From: Hyphomicrobium sp. CS1BSMeth3
GTDB lineage: Bacteria > Pseudomonadota > Alphaproteobacteria > Rhizobiales > Hyphomicrobiaceae
Assembly: GCF_900117415.1 (NCBI RefSeq)
Contig: NZ_FPEI01000006.1
Location: 2,294,001-2,358,000, forward strand
DNA length: 64,000 bases
Direction of reading: 5' to 3'
Both the position numbers and the translations under genes were made by a program. The notes beneath the pieces are model-generated. The model saw only the letters and a program-made list of their open reading frames with translations, did no database searches and was not told the origin of the DNA. Each line of letters begins with the position of its first letter. Within the stretch, counting starts at the first letter, position 1. Shown in pieces: positions 52,859 to 61,601 of this stretch.

Positions 52859-53338
52859 CTGGATCAGGAAGTCAGCGATGCGCTGCGGGGCGGACAGCAG
52901 CTTGATCTGCTCGATCTGCTCGACGAGGAACTTCAGGTGGTGGGACGCCGAGGCCAGCATGCAGAGCGCGAGGTCCGGGTTCTCGCGGATACTCTTGCGC
53001 AGGTTCTCCCCGTCAATTTTCAGCAAGCGCGACGGCGCCACCACCTCGGCATTGGCCGGATAGCGGCCGCCGAGAAACATGGCGGCCTCGGCAAAGGTCT
53101 CGCCGCGCCGGAACATGCCGACGACGGCTTCGCCGCCCTCCGAGGTGAGACGCGCGATCTTCACCCAACCCTCGAGGATGACATAGAAGGCATCGGCCGG
53201 ATCGCCTTGCTGGAAGAGCAGCGCGCCCTTCTCGTAGCACCTCGGCCCTGACGATCCCACGAGCCTCGCGGTGACATCCTTTGGAATGCGTCCAAAGAGC
53301 GGCGTCGATCGGACGAGGTGCCAATCCTCAGGCTCCAT
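52649..53338 (-). CDS. Crp/Fnr-family regulator, Dnr-like (no iron-sulfur cysteines)
   Basis: 229 residues. Cyclic-nucleotide-type sensor domain (ALLFQQGDPADAFYVILEGW), dimerisation helix and C-terminal HTH (KALIANRLGMKPESFSRAIG, with helix residues PESFSRAIGRL). The N-terminal Cys cluster of FNR is absent, pointing to the Dnr/NnrR-like branch that senses NO or redox state, though cAMP-like effectors cannot be excluded. It lies at the border of the ubiquinone cluster and divergent from nothing essential; a TTGAC-N4-GTTAA site nearby suggests it controls the ubi genes. Confidence 0.9.
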   Translation of the reverse strand: MEPEDWHLVRSTPLFGRIPKDVTARLVGSSGPRCYEKGALLFQQGDPADAFYVILEGWVKIARLTSEGGEAVVGMFRRGETFAEAAMFLGGRYPANAEVVAPSRLLKIDGENLRKSIRENPDLALCMLASASHHLKFLVEQIEQIKLLSAPQRIADFLIQQCRTRRGSCVVVLPYEKALIANRLGMKPESFSRAIGRLRNLGVSVDHEYVSIADVATLVAFVEKSSVES

Positions 53339-53420
53339 CGGCGATGCGTTGCGGATCAGTGGCCCACGCCCCTCTAGCCCGTCTGCGCCGTCCGTTACGC
53401 GACGGCGCGCGACAGAAAGC

Positions 53421-53450
53421 AGCTTGATCGATACATTTTTGTATGCTGGC
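53421..53450. promoter_or_regulatory. Possible Crp/Fnr-type palindrome upstream of crp
   Basis: ATACA-TTTT-TGTAT (53431-53444) has the 5-4-5 layout of Crp/Fnr sites and overlaps a TTGAT half-site (53424-53428). It lies about 90 bases upstream of the regulator start. Weak, could be autoregulatory. Confidence 0.3.
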
Positions 53451-53514
53451 TGTTGGACGTGGGGACTTTGACGCGGATCAAACCGCAGCCCCGCCGACTA
53501 TGTCTTCGCCGTCG

Positions 53515-54114
53515 TCATTCTCGAGAGGGCTGCTCACCAGCATGGTCCGCCCACGCGCGTGGGCGCGGCGCGCCGCGCAGGCGCAGCAGATCTATGGTGC
53601 GCAAGGCAATCTGATCCACGATATCAGACAGCCGCTCGGGCAGGAGATAGAACGCCGGCACGGGTGGCGCTATGACGGCGCCGAATTCCGTGACGGCGGT
53701 CATGGATCGCAGATGGCCGAGATGCAGCGGACTTTCGCGCGCCACCAGAATGAGCGGCCGGCGCTCCTTGAGATGCACATCGGCGGCGCGCACGATCAGG
53801 TTGTCCGCGATCCCGCTGGCAATGCCTGAAAGCGTCCTCATGGAGCACGGCGCGACGATCATCCCCGCCGTCGCAACAGAGCCGCTCGCGATTTCGGCAC
53901 CGATGTCGTCGCTCGGATGGCGCTTGGCAACACTGCGCTCGAGACGAGCGACAGCGCCCGGGCCGATCTCGATCGCCAATGTGCGCAAGGCGGCGGGCGA
54001 AATGACGAGATGTGTCTCGATCTCGGGGAGCTGAGAAAGAATCTCGGCAATGCGCACGCCAATGGCAGCACCGGATGCACCGCTGATGCCGAGAACGACA
54101 CGTTGGCGGCTCAC
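53515..54114 (-). CDS. ubiX: UbiX-type flavin prenyltransferase
   Basis: 199 residues. Makes prenylated FMN for UbiD. Signatures: RVVLGISGASGAAIGVRIAE at the N-terminus, IVAPCSMRTLSGIASGIADN, and LILVARESPLHLGHLRSMTA; the tail VPAFYLLPERLSDIVDQIA is typical. The GTG start (54114) overlaps the ubiD TGA as GTGA. It pairs with ubiD as expected for the two-component decarboxylation system. Confidence 0.93.
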   Translation of the reverse strand: MSRQRVVLGISGASGAAIGVRIAEILSQLPEIETHLVISPAALRTLAIEIGPGAVARLERSVAKRHPSDDIGAEIASGSVATAGMIVAPCSMRTLSGIASGIADNLIVRAADVHLKERRPLILVARESPLHLGHLRSMTAVTEFGAVIAPPVPAFYLLPERLSDIVDQIALRTIDLLRLRGAPRPRAWADHAGEQPSRE

Positions 54115-55643
54115 CGGTCGCCTCCATTGGCCGAGATCTTCACGCCATCCAGGCCGAGCTCTGACCACATGCGCTCCACGCGATCCACCACAGCCCGATC
54201 CATGTGCAGTGGGCGCCCCCATTCCCGACTTGTTTCGGCGCCGATCTTGTTCGTTGCGTCGATGCCGAGCTTTCCGCCAAGCCCGCTCTGCGGTGACGAA
54301 AAGTCGAGGTAGTCGATCGGTGTCCGATCGAGGATGACAAGATCGCGCCCGGGATCCATGCGCGTCGACAGCGCCCACAGGACATCACGAGGATTGCGCA
54401 CGTCGATGTCGTCATCCACGACCACGATGATCTTCGTGTAGGAGAACTGCACCATCATGCCCCAGAGCGCCATCATCACGCGGCGCGCCTGACCAGGATA
54501 GCGCTTGCGCATCGAGACGACGGCCATGCGATAGGAGCAGGCATCGGGCGGCAGCCAGCAATCGACGACCTCGGGGATCTGGCCGCGCAGGATCGGGACA
54601 AAAAGCTCATTGAGCGCTTCCCCGATGATCGAAGGCTCGTCGGGAGGACGTCCAGTGTAGGTCGAAACGTAGATGGGTGCGCGCCTGCTCGTGATGGCGG
54701 TGACCTGCATCACGGGAAAATTCTCGACCGCATTGTAGTAGCCAGTGTGATCGCCGTACGGGCCTTCGGGCGCGGTCTCATCGGGCGAAACAGTGCCCTC
54801 GATCACGATTTCGGCGTCGGCCGGCACCATCAGCGGCTGCGTCACACATCGCGCAAGGCGCGGCCGCTCGCCTCTGAGAACACCCGAGAAGCGCAGCTCG
54901 GACATGCCCTCAGGCAACGGCAGAACCGCCGAGAGCATGGTTGCCGGATCAGCACCGATGGCGATCGCAACCGGCATCCTCTGGCCCGTGGCGGACCAAA
55001 GCCGATGATGTGCTGCGCCGCCGCGATGCGCGAGCCAGCGAATGATGGCCCGATCGCGATCCAGCACCTGAACGCGATAGACGCCAGTGTTGTAGCTGGC
55101 GAGATTGTCCGAGCCTGGCGTGCGGGTAATGACGAGTGGCCAGGTGATCAGCGGCGCCGGCTCACCGGGCCAGCAGGTTTGAACCGGTAAACGCGCAAGA
55201 TCGGCGTTCCGATCGGTGCAGATTTTTTCCTGCACCGCGGGGCGGCCGACGATCGACGGCTGGGCGCTGAGCGCCGCCTTGACGAGCGGCCAGCTTTTTC
55301 GCAACCCCTTGAAGCCATCGATCGGTTCGGGCTGCCGCAGTCGCGCCAGCAGGTCTCCCAGCGCGGATATCCGCTCTCGCGGCACGCCCAAGCCCCATGC
55401 GACGCGCTCGATTGATCCAAAGAGATTGACCAGCACAGGCATTTGGGCCGCCGCACCATCTGCTGTGTGTGCATTTGTGAAGAGCAAGGCTGGCCCGCGC
55501 TGCTCGAGCACGCGCCGGTGGACTTCAGTCATCTCATGAACGGTGGAGATGGGTGCATCCACCTTCGCCAGGCGGGCCGAGGCATCGAGAAAGTGCAGAA
55601 ATGCGCGCAGGTCGCGAAAGTGCGGCAGTTCGCGAAAGGACAT
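54111..55643 (-). CDS. ubiD: UbiD-family prenyl-FMN-dependent decarboxylase
   Basis: 510 residues. Decarboxylates 3-polyprenyl-4-hydroxybenzoate in ubiquinone synthesis, or another aromatic acid. Conserved motifs: LPVQTCWPGEPAPLITWPLV, EGTVSPDETAPEGPYGDHTG (active-site Glu), and SRMDPGRDLVILD-type end. The N-terminus begins MSFRELPHFRDLRAFLHFLD. It is divergent from ubiT with a Crp/Fnr-type site in between. Co-directional and overlapping with ubiX. Confidence 0.92.
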   Translation of the reverse strand: MSFRELPHFRDLRAFLHFLDASARLAKVDAPISTVHEMTEVHRRVLEQRGPALLFTNAHTADGAAAQMPVLVNLFGSIERVAWGLGVPRERISALGDLLARLRQPEPIDGFKGLRKSWPLVKAALSAQPSIVGRPAVQEKICTDRNADLARLPVQTCWPGEPAPLITWPLVITRTPGSDNLASYNTGVYRVQVLDRDRAIIRWLAHRGGAAHHRLWSATGQRMPVAIAIGADPATMLSAVLPLPEGMSELRFSGVLRGERPRLARCVTQPLMVPADAEIVIEGTVSPDETAPEGPYGDHTGYYNAVENFPVMQVTAITSRRAPIYVSTYTGRPPDEPSIIGEALNELFVPILRGQIPEVVDCWLPPDACSYRMAVVSMRKRYPGQARRVMMALWGMMVQFSYTKIIVVVDDDIDVRNPRDVLWALSTRMDPGRDLVILDRTPIDYLDFSSPQSGLGGKLGIDATNKIGAETSREWGRPLHMDRAVVDRVERMWSELGLDGVKISANGGDR

Positions 55644-55695
55644 GGTCCCTCCCAGCAGGGGTCCACGTATCTCGGGCGGAGAACTGCACTACGCC

Positions 55696-55709
55696 TTGAC
55701 TTTGGTTAA
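55696..55709. promoter_or_regulatory. Crp/Fnr-type operator between ubiD and ubiT
   Basis: TTGAC-TTTG-GTTAA matches the 5-N4-5 palindrome TTGAC-N4-GTCAA at nine of ten positions. It lies 53 bases from the ubiD start and 70 bases from the ubiT start chosen here, placed to control both divergent transcripts. Best candidate target of the neighbouring Crp/Fnr protein. Confidence 0.6.
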
Positions 55710-55778
55710 GTGCTCCCGCCGCGACATCAGCTAGTGGAAGATGCCTCGCGTATGGCAGCGGGCGTATGTGGAGACATC

Positions 55779-56333
55779 ATGTTTACTTTGTCGTTCAGAC
55801 GTGATTTCCGCGTTCCGGATGTCGTCTCTTCGGCACTGCGCCCGCTGCCTCTGCTGCCGCTCGAGATTTTCCTGCAACAGCTCGCGAGCAATATCGTCAC
55901 GCGTCACCCCGATATCCTCACGCGTATTGGCCGTACGGATCTGCTGCGCTTCGGCATCGATCCGACCGATGTCCCATTTGCCATCGAGATCGAGCTGCGT
56001 GACGGCGTGGTGGGCGTGCATCTGCGTCGCGAGCTCGATGAGCAATCCCAGCACGCGCGTATCAGCGGAACACTGGCGGCGCTGATGCGGCTCGTCGACG
56101 GCGAGGCCGATGGCGATGCGCTGTTCTTCTCGCGAGAGATCGTCGTGACGGGCGACATTGCAGCGGTTCTGGCACTACGCAACGCCGTGGATGCTGCCGA
56201 AATCGGGATCCTGCGGGAGGCCGCCGCGCTGATCGGATTGTGGATCAGCGAACCGGGACGGTTGCTGCGAGGAATGCTCACAGATGAGCCGCGCCGGGAG
56301 CGACGGGCGCAAGATGAGCGGTTTCGACAATGA
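55779..56333 (+). CDS. ubiT: UbiT-like SCP2-domain protein, accessory to anaerobic ubiquinone synthesis
   Basis: 184 residues. SCP2 lipid-binding fold: LEIFLQQLASNIVTRHPDIL near the N-terminus and the core LRFGIDPTDVPFAIEIELRD. UbiT binds ubiquinone precursors in the O2-independent pathway. Start at 55779 has GTGGAGA upstream; starts at 55752 or a GTG at 55710 would give longer proteins. The stop overlaps ubiU by 4 bases, the usual ubiT-ubiU-ubiV order. Confidence 0.88.
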   Translation: MFTLSFRRDFRVPDVVSSALRPLPLLPLEIFLQQLASNIVTRHPDILTRIGRTDLLRFGIDPTDVPFAIEIELRDGVVGVHLRRELDEQSQHARISGTLAALMRLVDGEADGDALFFSREIVVTGDIAAVLALRNAVDAAEIGILREAAALIGLWISEPGRLLRGMLTDEPRRERRAQDERFRQ

Positions 56334-57331
56334 CATCGAGCGCGGCAAACGATCTGGAGCTCATCTGTCCAGCGGGCACGCCTCCAGCGCTGCGGGTCGC
56401 CGTCGATGCCGGCGCCCATGCCGTCTATTGCGGTTTCCAGGATGAGACCAACGCCCGCAACTTCCCCGGACTGAACTTCAGCCGTGCGGACATGGCAGCC
56501 GCCATCGACTACGCGCATCAGCGGAACTGCAAGGTCTTCATCGCGGTGAACACGTTTCCGCGGGCCGGTGACGCAGCCCTATGGCGACGCGCGATCGACG
56601 ATGCCGCGGCCCTCGGCGCGGATGCTGTTATCCTCGCAGATATCGGCCTCCTGGCCTACGCAGCCGAGCGCCAGCCCGACCTTCGTTTGCATCTTTCCGT
56701 TCAAGCGGCGGCCTCGAGCCCCGAGGCCATCCGCTTCTATACCGACACATTCGGCGTGAAGCGCGTCGTTCTGCCCCGCGTCCTGAGCGTTGCCGAGATC
56801 GCGGACATCAATGCTGCCGTCGCCTGCGAGACGGAAGTGTTCGTTTTTGGCGGCCTGTGCGTGATGGAGGAAGGGCGATGCTCGCTTTCCTCCTACGTCA
56901 CCGGCCGATCTCCCAATATGCACGGCGTGTGCTCGCCGCCGAGCCACGTCAGCTATCACGAGGCCGATGGGAGCTTCGTATCGCGCCTCGGGAATTTCAC
57001 GATCAACCGCATCCCGGCGCGGCAGCCTGCTGCCTACCCCACGCTGTGCAAGGGAGCTTTCCGGGCAGGAGGCACGGTCGGTCAGGTATTCGAGGACGCC
57101 GTCAGTCTCGACGCCAGCAAACTTCTTCCTGCTCTGTCACGCGCTGGCGTCAAGGCGCTCAAGATCGAAGGCCGACAGCGCAGCCGTGCCTATACGAGAG
57201 CTGTCGTCGGAGCGTTCCGCGCCGCATTGGATGCCATGGCGAACAACACCGAGATCCCCCTCGGCATTCTGCTGCAACTGAGTGAGGGACAGAGCGCGAC
57301 CCACGGTGCGTACGTCAAGACATGGCGTTGA
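56330..57331 (+). CDS. ubiU: UbiU, U32-family 4Fe-4S protein of O2-independent ubiquinone hydroxylation
   Basis: 333 residues. Begins ELICPAGTPPALRVAVDAGA. Four cluster-binding cysteines at 177, 184, 201 and 240 (GGLCVMEEGRC, MHGVCSPP, YPTLCKGAF) have exactly the spacing of E. coli UbiU (169, 176, 193, 232). Forms a heterodimer with UbiV that introduces ubiquinone hydroxyls without oxygen. Frame and spacing intact; ubiV follows. Confidence 0.95.
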   Translation: MTSSAANDLELICPAGTPPALRVAVDAGAHAVYCGFQDETNARNFPGLNFSRADMAAAIDYAHQRNCKVFIAVNTFPRAGDAALWRRAIDDAAALGADAVILADIGLLAYAAERQPDLRLHLSVQAAASSPEAIRFYTDTFGVKRVVLPRVLSVAEIADINAAVACETEVFVFGGLCVMEEGRCSLSSYVTGRSPNMHGVCSPPSHVSYHEADGSFVSRLGNFTINRIPARQPAAYPTLCKGAFRAGGTVGQVFEDAVSLDASKLLPALSRAGVKALKIEGRQRSRAYTRAVVGAFRAALDAMANNTEIPLGILLQLSEGQSATHGAYVKTWR

Positions 57332-57354
57332 GGCGCCGCGAAGGAGTGCATTCC

Positions 57355-58245
57355 ATGCAGAGCACCACGCTGACTCTCGGGCCTGTGCTGTTCAACTGGC
57401 CGGCTGATCGCTGGCGCGACTTCTACTTCCGGATTGCGGACGAAGCGCCGGTCGACCACGTATGCATTGGAGAGGTGGTGTGCTCCAAGCGACAGGTCTT
57501 CTTCGCCGAGGTTCTGCCGCAGGTGATCGAGCGCCTGGAACGTGGCGGCAAGGAGGTTCTGCTCAGCTCGCTCGCCTTGCCGACGCTCAAGCGCGAGACG
57601 CGGCACGACGCGGAGCTCCTCAATGGGCGCCATATGGTCGAGGTCAACGATGTCTCGCTGCTTCCGTCCGTAGCGGGGCGGCCTCATGCCATCGGCCCGT
57701 TCGTCAACATCTACAATGAAGGCACGCTCGCCTTTCTTGCCAGCCGCGGGGCGCGGCTCGTCGCGCTGCCGCCGGAGCTTCCGAGATCCTCGATCGAGGC
57801 TATTGCTTCTGCCCTGCCGGATGTCACGGTCGAGGTCTGGGCTTTCGGGCGCACGCCGCTTGCCATCTCCGCACGCTGCTATCATGCGCGCGTACATGGC
57901 CATTCGAAAGACTCATGCCAGTTCGTTTGCGATCGGGACGCGGATGGGATGACCGTAGAGACGCTCGATCACGAGCCGTTCCTGGCCGTCAACGGCGTCC
58001 AAACGCTTTCGTATGCGTTCTGCAATCTTCTGAAGGAAGCCAACGATCTGGTCGACACCGGCGTCTCGTCCCTGCGGCTGTCGCCACACACATGTGACAT
58101 GGTGGCGGTCGCGCAGCTCTTCCGCGCGGTACTGGACGGCCAGCGCGATGCCGATGAGGCCTTCGCACTCAGCCACGATGCGTGCCCGTCTGCCACCTTT
58201 GCGAACGGGTTTGTGCATGGAGCCGCGGGCGCGCTCTACGTTTGA
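57355..58245 (+). CDS. ubiV: UbiV, partner of UbiU in O2-independent ubiquinone hydroxylation
   Basis: 296 residues. U32 family; begins LTLGPVLFNWPADRWRDFYF. Cysteines 175, 188 and 192 (SARCYHARVHG, SKDSCQFVC) keep the 13/4 spacing of E. coli UbiV; the fourth ligand is Cys37 or Cys43 (HVCIGEVVC). GAAGGAG precedes ATG at 57355; an ATG 11 codons earlier is inferior. Convergent with the carboxylase operon downstream. Confidence 0.95.
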   Translation: MQSTTLTLGPVLFNWPADRWRDFYFRIADEAPVDHVCIGEVVCSKRQVFFAEVLPQVIERLERGGKEVLLSSLALPTLKRETRHDAELLNGRHMVEVNDVSLLPSVAGRPHAIGPFVNIYNEGTLAFLASRGARLVALPPELPRSSIEAIASALPDVTVEVWAFGRTPLAISARCYHARVHGHSKDSCQFVCDRDADGMTVETLDHEPFLAVNGVQTLSYAFCNLLKEANDLVDTGVSSLRLSPHTCDMVAVAQLFRAVLDGQRDADEAFALSHDACPSATFANGFVHGAAGALYV

Positions 58246-58293
58246 GGTCCTTGTCTGGCCCGATGCCTAGGGCTGCGAAAAACTGCGCGGGTG

Positions 58294-59733
58294 TCAGCTC
58301 AGGGCCAGCCCGCCCGTGGAAAAGTGCACTCTGGCGACACGCCGCCTGCTTAGCTCCTGCACGAGCCTGACCAGCGGCGCCTCGAACAGGTACTCGGTCT
58401 TCATCGCCCCCGCCGCCCGCATTTCATCGACCTGCGGGCCGGCAAACATGAAGCGCAGCAAGCGCTCGTCGTCATCGGCCTCGGGATACTGGCGGCGCAG
58501 CTTCTCGACGGCCGGTTCGAGGGGAGCCGGCTTCAATGGGATGCTGGGCGAGCCGTTGGACACGATGCGATCGAGAACGTCCGGGTCGACGGGCGCGAGC
58601 AGTTTCCCGAAATAGCCCAGGGCGTACTTCTTCACTTCGTCGGGGACGGTCCGGTAACGCTCGCCCTGCACGACATTGAGGACGGCCTGCGTGCCGACGA
58701 ACTGCGCGAAAGGCGTAATGAGGATCGGGAAGCCCAGCTCGCGCCGGACGCGCGCACATTCCTCGAGAAGCTTCTGCAGAAGGTGAGAAAGCCCCGCCTG
58801 CGCGAGCTGCGAGCGGAAGTTCGACATCATGCCGCCGGGAATCTGATGCTCGTAGTGAAAGGCGTCGTATTCCTGCGGCGTGCCGAGCGGCTTTCCCTCC
58901 TGCATCGCGACGCGGCGGAAATGCTCGCCCACTTCGTCGACGAGTGCGTCGTCGATATTCACCGTATAGCCGAGTGCCCGCAGGTTCTTGACCGTCGATT
59001 GCGTCGCGGGCTGCGCATTACCATTGGCGAGAGGCGCGATCGACGTATGCACCATATCGGCGCCGGCCTTGATGCCCTCGAGATACACGAGCGGCGCGAC
59101 GCCCGTCATGCAGTGGCTGTGTAGCTCGAGCGGAACATTGCCGATGACGGCCTTTATGGCCGGGACAAGCGTTCGAATGCGGTCGACGGTGAGCAAACCG
59201 CCGGCGTCCTTCAACCAGATCGCGTCGACCTTGCCGCGCTTGATGAGATCTTTGGCTGTCCTGATGTACAGCTCGTCGGTGTGGACCGGCGACAAGCCAT
59301 AGGAGAGGGCTCCGAACGTTTTCACGCCCAGGCGCCGAGCCACGTTGATCGTCGTGAGCATGTTGTCGACGTCGTTGAGGCCGTCGAAGGTTCCGACCTC
59401 CCGGAAGCCGTTGGCCACCAACCGCTCCACCCATAGCTCGACGATGTCGTCAGGCAGGACGTCGAAGGCGACGAGATTCTTGGAGCGCGTGAACGAGCTG
59501 AGCGGCGTTTGCGTCATGCGCTGACGCATCAACCTCATGCGCTCCCAGGGATCCTCCTTGAGATAGCGCACGCAGACGTCGAACTGGATCGTGCCGGCGA
59601 GATCTATGCGCCTGAAGCCGATACGATCCATGCGTTCTGCGATCGGCAGCATGTGGGCCGTCGTCATACGAGTCGCCCAAAGGCATTGGTGCGCATCGCG
59701 CAATGTGGTGTCAACGACGGCTATTTCGCGCAT
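58294..59733 (-). CDS. Carboxyltransferase subunit of a biotin-dependent carboxylase (pyruvate carboxylase B / OadA-like)
   Basis: 479 residues, no biotinyl domain. DRE-TIM-type barrel with DTTLRDAHQCLWATRM (metal Asp13), the lysine region IWLKDAGGLLTVDR (Lys175) and metal His205/His207 in LELHSHCMTG, as in the pyruvate/oxaloacetate carboxyltransferases. The C-terminal half keeps PGGMMSNFRSQLAQAGL. The usual KDMAG is KDAGG here, so the substrate may not be pyruvate. Start 59733 has GGAG upstream; an ATG 17 codons earlier gives a less conserved N-terminus. Biotin carboxylase and carrier are encoded at the other end of the operon. Confidence 0.88.
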   Translation of the reverse strand: MREIAVVDTTLRDAHQCLWATRMTTAHMLPIAERMDRIGFRRIDLAGTIQFDVCVRYLKEDPWERMRLMRQRMTQTPLSSFTRSKNLVAFDVLPDDIVELWVERLVANGFREVGTFDGLNDVDNMLTTINVARRLGVKTFGALSYGLSPVHTDELYIRTAKDLIKRGKVDAIWLKDAGGLLTVDRIRTLVPAIKAVIGNVPLELHSHCMTGVAPLVYLEGIKAGADMVHTSIAPLANGNAQPATQSTVKNLRALGYTVNIDDALVDEVGEHFRRVAMQEGKPLGTPQEYDAFHYEHQIPGGMMSNFRSQLAQAGLSHLLQKLLEECARVRRELGFPILITPFAQFVGTQAVLNVVQGERYRTVPDEVKKYALGYFGKLLAPVDPDVLDRIVSNGSPSIPLKPAPLEPAVEKLRRQYPEADDDERLLRFMFAGPQVDEMRAAGAMKTEYLFEAPLVRLVQELSRRRVARVHFSTGGLALS

Positions 59734-59791
59734 ATGATCTCCGAACTTCACGACGCGTTGGCGGCCGGTGGGGCCGGCCGCCAAGCTGCTC

Positions 59792-60784
59792 CTACTTCAG
59801 TGATGCCTCGGCCTTCTCGAGGAAGGAGTAGTCGAGATATTTGCCGATCCACCCATCCACGTCCTTGACGAGATCCTCGGGAATCTTGCCTTGCTGGGCG
59901 ATCGTCGTCATCCAGAGGCGCGTCGACGCCATATCCAGACGCGGTTGCGTCAGATCGACCGATTTCAAGGCGTCCAGGTTGATCGGCAGCGAACTCGGAT
60001 CATTCATCTTTTTCGAGACCAGCTCGGCGGTCTTCTGATCGCCGTTGGCCTTGATCCACTGAATCCCGCGCAATGTTGCACGCACGAACTTCTGAACCGT
60101 CTCCGGATTTTGCTTCGCGTACTCGGGCGTGAACGCGAGCTGGAGGCTCTCCGAATTCGGGATCGGCGGCATGCGCTGGATGTAGTGCAGGAGATCCGGC
60201 GCCTTCGCCACGGCGGCTGCCGACGCCGGCTCCCACCCGATGAATGCCTCCACCTCCCCCTTCTGGATCATGATGGCGACATCAGTGATCTTCGCCGGCA
60301 CGTGCTGGAACTTGATGTTCTGCGAGCGCTGTATGTAGCTCAGCACGGCATCATGAATCGTGCCGAGGCCGGGCGTGCCGACCTTCTTCCCGTCCAGCTC
60401 CTTGACCGACTTGTACTGCTTCTTGCCGATGATCGGGGCGTTGCCCTTCGTCACCGACATCACGATCCTCAGATCGCCGCCGCGCGCGACGTACTGCATG
60501 AACGGGACGATGGCCGCCATGACAGCGTCCAGGTTCTTGATGTCCAGCAGGGCCGAGGGACCGTTCGCGTATGTCTTGCGATCGATCTTTATGCCCTCTT
60601 CCTGATAGTAGCCGTTGAGCTCGGCGACCCAAACGGCCGCATAGTCGACCTCGGAGCCATTCTGATCGGCCAATCGGATCGTCTTCATCGACTGTGCCGC
60701 CGCCACGCCGGCGCCGAGTGTTACGGCGGTCGGCATGAGTGCGGTTGCTGCAATGCCTTTTAGTGTCGTGCGCCGCGTATGCAT
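59792..60784 (-). CDS. ABC transporter substrate-binding protein (NMT1/TauA/SsuA-like)
   Basis: 330 residues with Tat-like or Sec signal (MHTRRTTLKGIAATALMPTA). Mature protein: MKTIRLADQNGSEVDYAAVW, PFMQYVARGGDLRIVMSVTK, KKVGTPGLGTIHDAVLSYIQ and VEAFIGWEPASAAA, the layout of nitrate/sulfonate/taurine-type binding proteins. Ligand unknown. Lies between carboxyltransferase and ATPase genes, so it probably binds the carboxylase substrate or its precursor. Confidence 0.88.
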   Translation of the reverse strand: MHTRRTTLKGIAATALMPTAVTLGAGVAAAQSMKTIRLADQNGSEVDYAAVWVAELNGYYQEEGIKIDRKTYANGPSALLDIKNLDAVMAAIVPFMQYVARGGDLRIVMSVTKGNAPIIGKKQYKSVKELDGKKVGTPGLGTIHDAVLSYIQRSQNIKFQHVPAKITDVAIMIQKGEVEAFIGWEPASAAAVAKAPDLLHYIQRMPPIPNSESLQLAFTPEYAKQNPETVQKFVRATLRGIQWIKANGDQKTAELVSKKMNDPSSLPINLDALKSVDLTQPRLDMASTRLWMTTIAQQGKIPEDLVKDVDGWIGKYLDYSFLEKAEASLK

Positions 60785-60838
60785 CGTAGTCCTCCTTGCT
60801 CCCTGGTATCCGGACCGCTCTTTCCTCGGCCTTCTTCT

Positions 60839-61591
60839 TCAATGCGAAGCGTGCAGCCACTGCACGCACTTCGAGCGGATCTCTGTGAACTCGGTCGACA
60901 GCGGATCGCGCGGATGCTGCAGTGGAATGGGCAGCTCCGCCACGATGCGCGCAGGCTTCGCGGACAGTATGAGCACGCGGTCGGCGAGGTAGACCGCTTC
61001 CTCCAGATTGTGCGTGACAAAGATCACGGTCCGCTTCATGTGGCGCCAGATGTCGAGCACCTCACGCTGCATGTGCTCTCGCGTCGGCTGATCGAGACTG
61101 ACGAACGGCTCGTCCATGAGAATGAGATCGGCCTCGGTCGCGAAGGCCCGCGCGATGGCGACGCGCTGCTTCATGCCTCCCGATATCTGGTGCGGGTAGT
61201 AGTCCTCGAAGCCCTTGAGCCCCACGATGTCGATGATGCTCGCCACCTTCGACCGCACCTGATCCGACGGCGCCCCCTTGATGTTGAGGCCGGTCGCCAC
61301 GTTCTCGGACACGGTCAGCCAGGGAAAAGTCGACGGCTCCTGAAAGACGAAGGAGATGCTGTGCTTCTTCGGATTGGCGGGCGTTCCGTCAATGTGCACA
61401 TGACCGCTCGAGGGAACGAGAATTCCCGCGAGCATGTCCAACAGCGTGGTCTTGCCGCAGCCGGAGGGTCCGCAAATGCAGATGAACTCATTCGCAGCCA
61501 CGCTGAACTTCAGACCATCATGGACCGTCAGTGGACCGTAGCGGTGCGAAGCATCGACATCGACTTTGGCCAGTGAGATCGGAGCGTGCAT
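60839..61591 (-). CDS. ABC transporter ATP-binding protein (SsuB/TauB-like)
   Basis: 250 residues. Walker A ICGPSGCGKTTLLDMLAG, Q-loop FVFQEPSTFPWLTVSEN, signature ISGGMKQRVAIARAF, Walker B LILMDEPFVSLDQ, switch VTHNLEEAVYLADRV. The LEEAVYLADRV tail is diagnostic for the nitrate/sulfonate/taurine ATPase group. The permease gene is 10 bases upstream in transcription order. Confidence 0.93.
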   Translation of the reverse strand: MHAPISLAKVDVDASHRYGPLTVHDGLKFSVAANEFICICGPSGCGKTTLLDMLAGILVPSSGHVHIDGTPANPKKHSISFVFQEPSTFPWLTVSENVATGLNIKGAPSDQVRSKVASIIDIVGLKGFEDYYPHQISGGMKQRVAIARAFATEADLILMDEPFVSLDQPTREHMQREVLDIWRHMKRTVIFVTHNLEEAVYLADRVLILSAKPARIVAELPIPLQHPRDPLSTEFTEIRSKCVQWLHASH

Positions 61592-61601
61592 CGGTTCTCT
61601 C

